The notes beneath the pieces are model-generated. The model had not been told where the DNA came from, did not search any database, and was given only the letters and a program-made list of their open reading frames with translations. Below are positions 6,304 to 12,107 of a stretch of 15,585 nt of DNA, piece by piece. Within the stretch, counting starts at the first letter, position 1. Every line of letters begins with the position of its first letter. Origin of the DNA: Candidatus Heimdallarchaeota archaeon (lineage in GTDB: Archaea > Asgardarchaeota > Heimdallarchaeia > JABLTI01); assembly GCA_030671945.1 (NCBI GenBank), contig DAOVHJ010000015.1, positions 1 to 15,585 on the forward strand, read 5' to 3'. Made by a program: the position numbers and the translations under genes.

Positions 6304-8025
6304 TTGCCAAAAACCGTAATTCTTGATAACGAAGGATTTTCATTGGAAGATGTTATTCACATTGTGAAAAATGATTACAAACTAAAGTTATCTGAAAATG
6401 TGAAAGAAAAAGTAATCTTAGCTCGAAAAGCTATTGAGAAAGCTGTAGAATCAGGGGAAAAAATCTATGGGATTACAACTGGATTTGGTGCATTAAGGGA
6501 TATTGTTATTCCAGAAAAAGATGCCACTAAATTACAAACAAATTTGATAAGAAGTCATTGTGTTGGTGTTGGGGAACCTGCTCGAGATGATTTCGTCAAA
6601 TCTATGATGGTTCTAAGGGTTACAGCACTTGCACGAGGTAACTCCGGGTGTCAATTGGAAACCTTAGAGAATCTCGTACAAATGATAAACAAAAACGTTT
6701 TACCAATAATTCCAATAAAAGGATCTGTTGGTGCTAGTGGCGATTTAGCACAATTATCACATATGGTTCTTGCTATGATTGGCGAAGGAGAAAAGAACCT
6801 GAAATTCGAAGGGAAATTATACGACGCTAAAGAAGGCATGCAGAAAGCCGGAATTCCAATTACAAAATTATCTTACAAAGAAGGCTTAGCTCTAAATAAT
6901 GGTGCTCAATATTCAGCAGGAATAGCTTGTATAGTTTTACACGAAGCAAGTAATCTAATCAAGAATGCAGAAATTGCTGCAGCCTTATCATTAGAAGCTC
7001 TCAAAGCAGCTAGTCAACAATTTGACGATAGAATCCATCAAGCACGATTCCACCCCGGACAAATAGAAGTAGCTAAAAACCTTCGATCCTATACAAAAGG
7101 CAGCGTCTTCGTGAAAAAGCATGAAAGTTTATTCACATGTGAAGTAGAGAATTGTGGCTATTACTATGATAGGAAAATGGGTGATGCATCACAAAATATA
7201 CCACCGAATACTGAATTTGTCAATTTACCAGAAGATTGGATTTGTCCAAATTGTGGTGGATCAAAGGATGCATTTGAAAAGCAGTGGCCAAAAATACAAG
7301 ATGATTACTCGATAAGGTGCACTCCACAAGTATTGGGACCAGTGAGAGAAACATTGGCACATTGCTATGATACAATCTCTAGAGAAATTAATGCTGCAAC
7401 TGATAATCCATTAATTTTTATCACCAAAAAAGACCCATTAGAATTTGATATCTATTCAGGCGGTAATTTCCATGGTGAACCTATTGCCATGGTTATGGAT
7501 TACTTGTCAATTGCTTTGGCTGAAGTAGGTAATATTTCAGAGAGAAGATGTGCAAAATTAATAGATGATAAAAGAAATGATGGACTAAGTCTCTTTTTGA
7601 TACCACGTAGTGAATTAGGTTTGAATAGTGGTTTTATGATGCCTCAATATACTGCTGCAGCATTAGTGTCAGAAAACAAAGTATTAGCAGCACCAGCATC
7701 TGTGGATTCAATTCCAACCTCTGATGAAGCAGAAGATCATGTAAGTATGAGTCCGATTGCAGCTAGAAAAACAGCAAAAATCCTTGAAAACCTTCAATTC
7801 ATTATTGCAATCGAAATGATGCTAGCAGTGCAAGCTATAGATTTGAGGTGCGATATCCAAAAGATCCCACATAAAGAAGCCTTAGGAAAAGCTACCTACA
7901 AAGCATACAAAGTAATCAGAAAATCCGTTCCCAAACTAATACATGATAGAATAATATATCCTGATATCAACAAGATTGCTGACTTGATAAAAAATGGGAA
8001 AGTAATAGCTGATATTACCACCTAG
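6304..8025 (+). CDS. hutH: Histidine ammonia-lyase family protein with inserted rubredoxin-like domain
   Basis: This MIO-dependent lyase probably turns L-histidine into urocanate and ammonia in the cytosol. The TTG at 6304 is chosen because GGAGTGGT lies 7 bp upstream; GTG 6292 would add four residues. The ASG triad that forms the MIO cofactor is A144-S145-G146 in GSVGASGDL. Histidase marks include LIRSH (H85), YGITTGFG with the catalytic Tyr56, EINAATDNPL, SGGNFHGEP and EDHVSM with the histidase Glu (E477). Residues about 273-328 are not lyase: they form a rubredoxin-like unit with C279-x4-C284-GYYYD, then LPEDWICPNCG (C314, C317). The lyase resumes at QDDYSIRC. The total of 573 residues exceeds the usual 500-510 by that insert. 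The 3' end overlaps the convergent PRC-barrel gene by 11 bp. No other hut genes are nearby. Substrate preference is inferred from family residues. Confidence 0.92.
   Translation: MPKTVILDNEGFSLEDVIHIVKNDYKLKLSENVKEKVILARKAIEKAVESGEKIYGITTGFGALRDIVIPEKDATKLQTNLIRSHCVGVGEPARDDFVKSMMVLRVTALARGNSGCQLETLENLVQMINKNVLPIIPIKGSVGASGDLAQLSHMVLAMIGEGEKNLKFEGKLYDAKEGMQKAGIPITKLSYKEGLALNNGAQYSAGIACIVLHEASNLIKNAEIAAALSLEALKAASQQFDDRIHQARFHPGQIEVAKNLRSYTKGSVFVKKHESLFTCEVENCGYYYDRKMGDASQNIPPNTEFVNLPEDWICPNCGGSKDAFEKQWPKIQDDYSIRCTPQVLGPVRETLAHCYDTISREINAATDNPLIFITKKDPLEFDIYSGGNFHGEPIAMVMDYLSIALAEVGNISERRCAKLIDDKRNDGLSLFLIPRSELGLNSGFMMPQYTAAALVSENKVLAAPASVDSIPTSDEAEDHVSMSPIAARKTAKILENLQFIIAIEMMLAVQAIDLRCDIQKIPHKEALGKATYKAYKVIRKSVPKLIHDRIIYPDINKIADLIKNGKVIADITT
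7120..7287 (+). other. Rubredoxin-like domain insertion inside the lyase
   Basis: The 56 codons encode FTCEVENCGYYYD ... NTEFVNLPEDWICPNCGGSKDAF, the full rubredoxin layout with GYxYD, a TxF-xx-LPxDWxCPxCG segment and K-x-x-F. The first pair is C-x4-C rather than C-x2-C. It could bind iron (redox) or zinc (structural). The second lyase in this window has no such insert at the same point. Confidence 0.85.
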
Positions 8026-8371
8026 ACCAAGCAGAAAGGGCTAAGGCTTTATCGTTATCAGAAGCTTTTGCTAAATCTGCATTTTTTACTTTGAGCTTTC
8101 GCTCAGTATCATATTGTTTGACTATCAATGCAAATTCTTTCTTAGTCATATCTAAACGCAGAGTATTCTGTTCAACTCGTGTTAGAATAGGTGCATTTAC
8201 TGGCATCGGAAAGTAATGATCTCTTCTGAAAAAATGATGAATTTTGATTATCGCTAGAAATATTGCTTCTTCTTTATCCATTGAAGAATGGACATCTACA
8301 CGTATAATCGTCCCTAATTTTTTCCCATTAATATCTACAACTAGTTTATTTTCTAGCTCTGAAAATTTCAT
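8015..8371 (-). CDS. Small PRC-barrel-like protein, putative
   Basis: This 118-residue protein has a beta-rich first half: KFSELENKLVVDINGKKLGTIIRVDV. The order (a locus-x-G-K-x-V-x-D-x-x-G-x-x-[IL]-G pattern) is that of PRC-barrel domains, which occur as stand-alone archaeal proteins and in the RimM C-terminus. A following stretch EAIFLAIIKIHHFFRRDHYFPMPVNAPI and a helical, charged tail complete it. No catalytic residues are evident; the domain usually mediates RNA or protein contacts. On the minus strand a TATA-like ATATATAG element lies about 35-45 bp upstream of the ATG (8404-8416), so the gene seems to have its own promoter with a short leader. Its 3' end overlaps the convergent lyase gene by 11 bp. 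The role is unknown. Confidence 0.6.
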   Translation of the reverse strand: MKFSELENKLVVDINGKKLGTIIRVDVHSSMDKEEAIFLAIIKIHHFFRRDHYFPMPVNAPILTRVEQNTLRLDMTKKEFALIVKQYDTERKLKVKNADLAKASDNDKALALSAWSRW

Positions 8372-8469
8372 TTGTCTCGCTCTAAGTATTAATATTACAA
8401 TAGCTCTATATATTCTATCGCTATTTTTTCTCCCTCCAGGTCCACAGACAGAATATAGATATCTTCAAT

Positions 8470-8480
8470 AAATTTTATTA
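8470..8480 (+). promoter_or_regulatory. TATA-like box for tRNA-His
   Basis: AAATTTTATTA sits about 32-42 bp before the first base of the mature tRNA, a fitting position for an archaeal promoter with a short 5' leader. No other strong AT box of this form is closer except the A-rich AAAATAAAAT. Confidence 0.35.
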
Positions 8481-8511
8481 ACCAGTTAGAATTGCAAAAT
8501 AAAATAACTCA

Positions 8512-8585
8512 GCCGGGATGGTGTAATGGTAACATTAGGCACTGTGGATGCTTAGCCGAGAGTTCAATTCTCTCTCCTGGCACCA
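8512..8585 (+). tRNA. tRNA-His (anticodon GTG), CCA encoded
   Basis: The cloverleaf folds fully. The acceptor stem is GCCGGGA/TCCTGGC (7 bp, one G-T), with T8 and G9. The D stem is GTGT/ACAT, the anticodon stem AGGCA/TGCTT with loop CTGTGGA, and the T stem GAGAG/CTCTC with loop TTCAATT. The anticodon is GTG at 8544-8546. CCA is present at 8583-8585. The discriminator is A (8582) and the base before position 1 is A, so the G-1:C73 pair usual for archaeal tRNA-His is not encoded. T-rich sequence follows and may terminate transcription. There is no intron. Confidence 0.93.
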
Positions 8586-8650
8586 TTTTCCTTATTCCCA
8601 TTTTTTCTTCCTAAAAATCTCTGAACAATCGTAGATACATGAATATTCTT

Positions 8651-8657
8651 TTATATG
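8651..8657 (+). promoter_or_regulatory. TATA box for the DinB-like gene (leaderless transcript likely)
   Basis: TTATATG is centred about 35 bp before the ATG at 8689, and a second AT element, CATATATATT, lies at 8669-8678. No ribosome site precedes the ATG. A transcription start at or close to the ATG would give a leaderless mRNA. Confidence 0.35.
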
Positions 8658-8688
8658 AATTTTTTTTCATATATATTAGGTTTTAATT

Positions 8689-9282
8689 ATGACTCAAGTA
8701 GAGAAAACTAAAAATCCGTGTCCAACAAAAATATCTAAAGAAAATTCTAAGGATCTTTTAGCAAGACAATTAGGAGAAACTGCTAAGATTATTGATTGGG
8801 CAATGAAATCAGTACCTGATGAACGACTATTAGAGGAACCACCCCATAGCACTCATCCAAACGCATCGGAAGATGTGAAAAGATATTTCGGTTCTTGGTC
8901 TGCCTATCATATTTTATTTCATTTATTACATTATGAGGAGTCTGCAGCTTTGCCAAATTTGACTTTGTGGTTAGAAGAATCAGAACAAATGAAACGTAGA
9001 TGTGGTGGAGAGAAAGAAGCATATCAAGAAGCATTGATGAATGAACTTTCCCTACAAACTCTACTCGATAGATTTCATGTAGTTCGCAAGAAACAAATTG
9101 ACATACTAAATAAAATTACAGATGCTCAGTGGACTGAGAAGCGATCAAATACTAATTGGGGTAATGTTACAATAGAATTTATTATAACGAAATCCATTCA
9201 ACACACATTAGAGCATGGGAATAAAATCCTTCGGAATGTGCTTTTTTGGGATTCACATTTAAGACGATTGAATAATAAGTGA
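8689..9282 (+). CDS. DinB/YfiT-like helical-bundle protein, putative
   Basis: This is a 197-residue soluble, helix-rich protein. The pattern of a Trp-Ser-x-x-H-I-x-x-H segment early (WSAYHILFHLLHYEE; H74, H78, H81) and a late H-x-x-x-H (H172 and H176 in SIQHTLEHGNKIL) fits the DinB superfamily. These four-helix bundles bind a divalent metal through three histidines and include thiol transferases as well as many proteins of unknown role. Three possible metal ligands would be one of H74/H78 plus H172 and H176. The first 20 residues look disordered. No ribosome site is seen; TATA-like boxes 11-38 bp upstream suggest a leaderless transcript. It is convergent with the next small gene, with a shared hairpin between them. 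Substrate and partner are unknown. Confidence 0.62.
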   Translation: MTQVEKTKNPCPTKISKENSKDLLARQLGETAKIIDWAMKSVPDERLLEEPPHSTHPNASEDVKRYFGSWSAYHILFHLLHYEESAALPNLTLWLEESEQMKRRCGGEKEAYQEALMNELSLQTLLDRFHVVRKKQIDILNKITDAQWTEKRSNTNWGNVTIEFIITKSIQHTLEHGNKILRNVLFWDSHLRRLNNK

Positions 9283-9312
9283 AAAAAGTTGCTTTACAAT
9301 TGCCAACTTTTT
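9283..9312 (+). terminator. Hairpin terminator between convergent genes
   Basis: AAAAAGTTG (9283-9291) pairs with CAACTTTTT (9304-9312). Because both arms are A/T-rich at the base, the hairpin gives a T tract in either direction. It lies just after the DinB-like stop and just past the 3' end of the opposing zinc-ribbon gene. Confidence 0.6.
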
Positions 9313-9313
9313 C

Positions 9314-9538
9314 TCATTCTTTTTTTATTATTCCCTTAGTTATCAAATCTTTAATTCTTAAATTCGTTTTTTTATCAATGTAAAATTCAACAAATGAACA
9401 ATCTAGACAAATAAAAGCAAAAACCATAGCTCTTTGAACTTTGTATTCACCCAGTCCAAGTTTAGCGTCAAATAACGGATTAGGACCTAATATATCACTT
9501 GATCCACATTTAGAACAGCTTGAAATTACTTTTTCCAT
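9314..9538 (-). CDS. Small zinc-ribbon protein of unknown function
   Basis: This is a 74-residue protein with two C-x2-C knuckles, CSKC at 8-11 and CLDC at 44-47, which together can bind one zinc as a ribbon. Between them lies a 32-residue loop containing LGPNPLFDAKLGLGEYKVQRAMVFAFI. The C-terminal part (EFYIDKKTNLRIKDLITKG) is charged and may form a strand and helix. Such stand-alone ribbons are common in archaea and often bind nucleic acid or act as adaptors, but nothing here fixes a role. The start is well supported: on the minus strand GGTGAT lies six bases before the ATG. It diverges from the second lyase gene over a 199-bp region that contains a 20-bp dyad. Confidence 0.7.
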   Translation of the reverse strand: MEKVISSCSKCGSSDILGPNPLFDAKLGLGEYKVQRAMVFAFICLDCSFVEFYIDKKTNLRIKDLITKGIIKKE

Positions 9539-9579
9539 AATATCACCAATTATATCTAAAATACATTGTAATCAATATT

Positions 9580-9599
9580 TAATCAAATCTTTGATTAAG
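9580..9599. promoter_or_regulatory. Perfect 9-bp dyad (operator candidate)
   Basis: TTAATCAAA (9580-9588), a TC spacer, then TTTGATTAA (9591-9599) form a perfect inverted repeat between two divergent genes. A further AATCA half-site lies at 9571-9575. It fits a homodimeric regulator's binding site controlling the zinc-ribbon gene, the lyase gene or both. No such regulator is encoded in this window. Confidence 0.5.
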
Positions 9600-9686
9600 G
9601 TACGCTTGCTACAATCAAAATAATACCTACAAGAAATACTATTTGTTTACAGTAGTACTTCCATTTATCGTAATATTAGACAAAAA

Positions 9687-9693
9687 TTTTAAA
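9687..9693 (+). promoter_or_regulatory. TATA-like box for second lyase gene
   Basis: TTTTAAA follows an A-rich CAAAAA element that could act as BRE. It lies 45-51 bp before the ATG at 9738, so the leader would be about 20-25 nt and would include the GAGG ribosome site. Confidence 0.38.
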
Positions 9694-9737
9694 CTGATGT
9701 ATTATTGAAGCTAGTTATTCATTTAAGAGGCTAAAAT

Positions 9738-11261
9738 ATGACATATGTGATTACTGGTGAAGGATTAACAATTGAAGATGTTGTAAAGGTCGCACGTCAT
9801 AACGAGAAAGTCGAATTGCATCCAGATGCAATTGAACGTATGAAAAAATGTCGTGCTATGCTTGAGGAAAAAATCGTAGCAGGAGAAATTATGTATGGAG
9901 TAAATACCGGGATTGGGGAATTTTCCGAAGTCGTTCTAACTGATGAGCAAGTAGGTCAGTTTCAAAAGTTTTTAATTTACAATCATGCTGCCGGTATAGG
10001 TAAAGCTGCGCCACTCGAGCATGTCCGAGCTGCAATATTAGGTAGAATTAATGTTCTCGCCCATGGAAACTCAGGTAATAGACCCATAATCGCCCAGACT
10101 ATGGTTGAAATGCTAAATAAAGGCGTAACTCCTGAGGTTTGCGAAAAAGGCTCTGTTGGTGCTTCAGGTGATTTATGTTCAATGTCTCAAATAGCATTGT
10201 TGCTAATGGGAGAAGGACGAGCATATTATAAGGGTAAATTAATCACAGGAAAAGAAGCTATGGAAAAAGCAGGCATTAAAGTTCCAGGATTAAAAGCTAG
10301 AGATGGGTTAGCAGCAATTAATGGTTCTAATTTTCTAACAGCAATGAGTGCTCTCTGGATTTATGATGCTGAGCGATTTATGAAGCAAGCTGAGATTGCA
10401 TGTGCTATGACGGTTGAAGCACTAATGGGAAATATGAAACCTTATACGCCAATGCTACATGAAATTCGTGGTTTTCCAGGAGCAATTCGAGTAGCAAACT
10501 CATTATCAAAGCTATTCAAAGGCGGAGATTTATATGATGCGCGATTAAAAGTTAAAGTGCAAGACGCCTACTCAATGCGTTCTGCTCCTCAAGTACTAGG
10601 TGCTGCTCATGATGCTATTGCCTGGGCTCGTTCACAAGTGGAAATCGAATTAAATGGTGTGGGCGATAATCCAGTTTTCTTCCCTGATGAAAAGCTGCAA
10701 ATAACAGGTGCTAATTTCCAAGGCACTCCCGTTTCTCTACCATTGGATATGGCGGGAGCAGCTATAACTATGGTTTGTGTAATGTCTGAACGTCGTATGA
10801 ACCGATTGAATCATCCAGCTCTAAGTGTTGGTTTACCACCATTTCTAACAAAAGGTGCTGGTTTAATGTCTGGTTTAATGCTAAGCCAATATACAGCTTG
10901 TATGCAAATCGTCGAAATGCGTATTCTCTCCATGCCTGCTAGCATTCAATCAATTCCTGCTGCTGCAGATCAAGAGGATTTTGTATCAATGGGTATGAAT
11001 ACTGCTTTGAAGAACAATCAAATAATGGATAATGCATATGGTGTTCTTGGCATTGAGCTAATGGCTGCTGCGCAAGCATTAGATTTCAGAGAATTCAAAT
11101 TCGGAAACGGCGTAACCAAAGCCAAAGAAGTTATTCGTAAACATGTTGATTTCCTTGATGAAGACCGACCATTATTCGATGATCATAACGCAATGAAAGC
11201 GTTGGTCAAATCGTGCGAAATCCTTGAAGAAGTCGAAAAAGAAGTTGGCAGCTTGGATTAA
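9738..11261 (+). CDS. MIO-type amino-acid ammonia-lyase (histidase/aromatic lyase family)
   Basis: This 507-residue cytosolic enzyme has the usual family length and no insert. The cofactor-forming A142-S143-G144 triad is in GSVGASGDLCSMSQ. Y53 in MYGVNTGIG is the catalytic Tyr. Other family segments are NHAAGIG (82-88), AHGNSGNRP, INGSN, QDAYSMRSAPQVLG, GVGDNP, LSQYTA and ADQEDFVSMG. Compared with classic histidase (SH-A-x-G-x-G, INGTQ and QEDHVSM), this protein has NH, INGSN and QEDFVSM. It is therefore a divergent histidase or an aromatic amino-acid lyase; the substrate cannot be fixed from sequence. The ATG follows AGAGGCT. It is distinctly different from the lyase at 6304-8025, so this is not a recent tandem copy. 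A strong terminator hairpin follows its stop. It stands alone as a transcription unit. Confidence 0.9.
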   Translation: MTYVITGEGLTIEDVVKVARHNEKVELHPDAIERMKKCRAMLEEKIVAGEIMYGVNTGIGEFSEVVLTDEQVGQFQKFLIYNHAAGIGKAAPLEHVRAAILGRINVLAHGNSGNRPIIAQTMVEMLNKGVTPEVCEKGSVGASGDLCSMSQIALLLMGEGRAYYKGKLITGKEAMEKAGIKVPGLKARDGLAAINGSNFLTAMSALWIYDAERFMKQAEIACAMTVEALMGNMKPYTPMLHEIRGFPGAIRVANSLSKLFKGGDLYDARLKVKVQDAYSMRSAPQVLGAAHDAIAWARSQVEIELNGVGDNPVFFPDEKLQITGANFQGTPVSLPLDMAGAAITMVCVMSERRMNRLNHPALSVGLPPFLTKGAGLMSGLMLSQYTACMQIVEMRILSMPASIQSIPAAADQEDFVSMGMNTALKNNQIMDNAYGVLGIELMAAAQALDFREFKFGNGVTKAKEVIRKHVDFLDEDRPLFDDHNAMKALVKSCEILEEVEKEVGSLD

Positions 11262-11268
11262 ATCAAAT

Positions 11269-11301
11269 GAATGGGAACTACCCATTCTTTTTTTGTTTTT
11301 T
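11269..11301 (+). terminator. Strong hairpin plus T-tract terminator after second lyase
   Basis: GAATGGG (11269-11275), loop AACTA, CCCATTC (11281-11287), then seven T, one G and six T. The layout is that of a classic intrinsic terminator, placed 7 bp after the lyase stop and just before the 3' end of the opposing gene. Confidence 0.8.
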
Positions 11302-11307
11302 AGTTAA

Positions 11308-11820
11308 CTAGATAATGATTTTGAGTTTGAATTTGCAAACAGGACAAACATCTTTTTCTCGAAGCCAATCCTCTAAATACTTCTTGATGAAATAGGATTC
11401 ACAAGAAGGACATTGTAAAACATCCTGAGTTGTCCTTAGTGGGAGCTTTGAAATCCTACACATTTCCTCCAGAGGAGGTTTTGTAATAACATAAGCATCA
11501 ATTCGATATCTGCCAGAAGATGAATGGAAGCTGGGTTGTGAGACTTCCTTGTATTCTTTAGTCTGTTCTTCGGGAGTATAGGTTGCTAATTGTGAATGAA
11601 TTTCCTCTCTGTCTTTATCCCAATCTTGTGTTCCCTTCTTCCTCATAACTAATGCAAATAACAGTATCATAACAAAAGATAGAACTGCGAATCCAAGTAT
11701 GAAGTAAAACATAAACATACTTCCAGCAAAATAACCAAATAATGAAAATCCACCAAAAAACAATAACACTACGAAAGCCGCAATAATGAAAAATCTAGAA
11801 CTTGTAGTTCGTTTACTCAT
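11308..11820 (-). CDS. Membrane-anchored degenerate RING-like protein
   Basis: With the ATG at 11820 it has 170 residues; a TTG at 11841 would add seven. Two membrane helices lie at about 10-33 and 36-59, followed by basic MRKKG, so the rest is probably cytosolic. After a polar linker (62-115) comes a RING-like unit: C121-x2-S124, then C137-PS-C140, F144, YLEDWL (148-153) and C159-PV-C162. In a full RING the first zinc site would need the residues that here are Ser, Phe and Tyr; the second site (two C-x2-C pairs) is intact. SP-RING and U-box ligases also keep one or no zinc. The protein ends in KLKIII, close to the SIM-like motif of the operon. A TATA-like TTTTATTA about 27-34 bp upstream suggests a leaderless transcript. 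A membrane E3 ligase is inferred; a plain zinc-ribbon membrane protein is the alternative. Confidence 0.65.
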   Translation of the reverse strand: MSKRTTSSRFFIIAAFVVLLFFGGFSLFGYFAGSMFMFYFILGFAVLSFVMILLFALVMRKKGTQDWDKDREEIHSQLATYTPEEQTKEYKEVSQPSFHSSSGRYRIDAYVITKPPLEEMCRISKLPLRTTQDVLQCPSCESYFIKKYLEDWLREKDVCPVCKFKLKIII

Positions 11821-11957
11821 AATATGTAAATAAGAAATCAACTACTAATAAAACATAACGTTATAGGATTTTATCCCACTAGATTCTTAGTTGAATGACT
11901 TCTCATAGAAAACATTAAATATTGTTGTCTTTGCTTTCTTTCTAGGTGCAACTTATA

Positions 11958-12025
11958 ATGTGGGATAATGTTCACTAAAAGAAAATATGCAATAAGTCTA
12001 TTTTATAATAGGTTAAATCCCACAT
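11958..12025. repeat. 9-bp inverted repeat upstream of hisS
   Basis: ATGTGGGAT (11958-11966) and ATCCCACAT (12017-12025) are perfect reverse complements 50 bp apart in the 287-bp gap between the divergent RING-like gene and hisS. A related ATCCCACT lies near 11873-11880. They could be paired operator sites or a long-loop RNA stem. I see no gene or tRNA in this gap. Confidence 0.35.
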
Positions 12026-12107
12026 CTAAGCCATTTCTTTTGAGGAAATTTTTTGAATGTCAAAGGAAAAAGAATAGAATAATGCAAGTAATTTTGAGGT
12101 GTCTCAA

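Noticed and set aside
7120..7287. Insert as an intein or mobile element in the lyase
   Set aside because: It is 56 residues with a clear rubredoxin layout, no splicing motifs, and the reading frame continues without break.
8244..8471. 75-codon plus-strand frame beside the tRNA
   Set aside because: It is antisense to the PRC-barrel-like gene and its promoter, with no ribosome site or recognisable domain.
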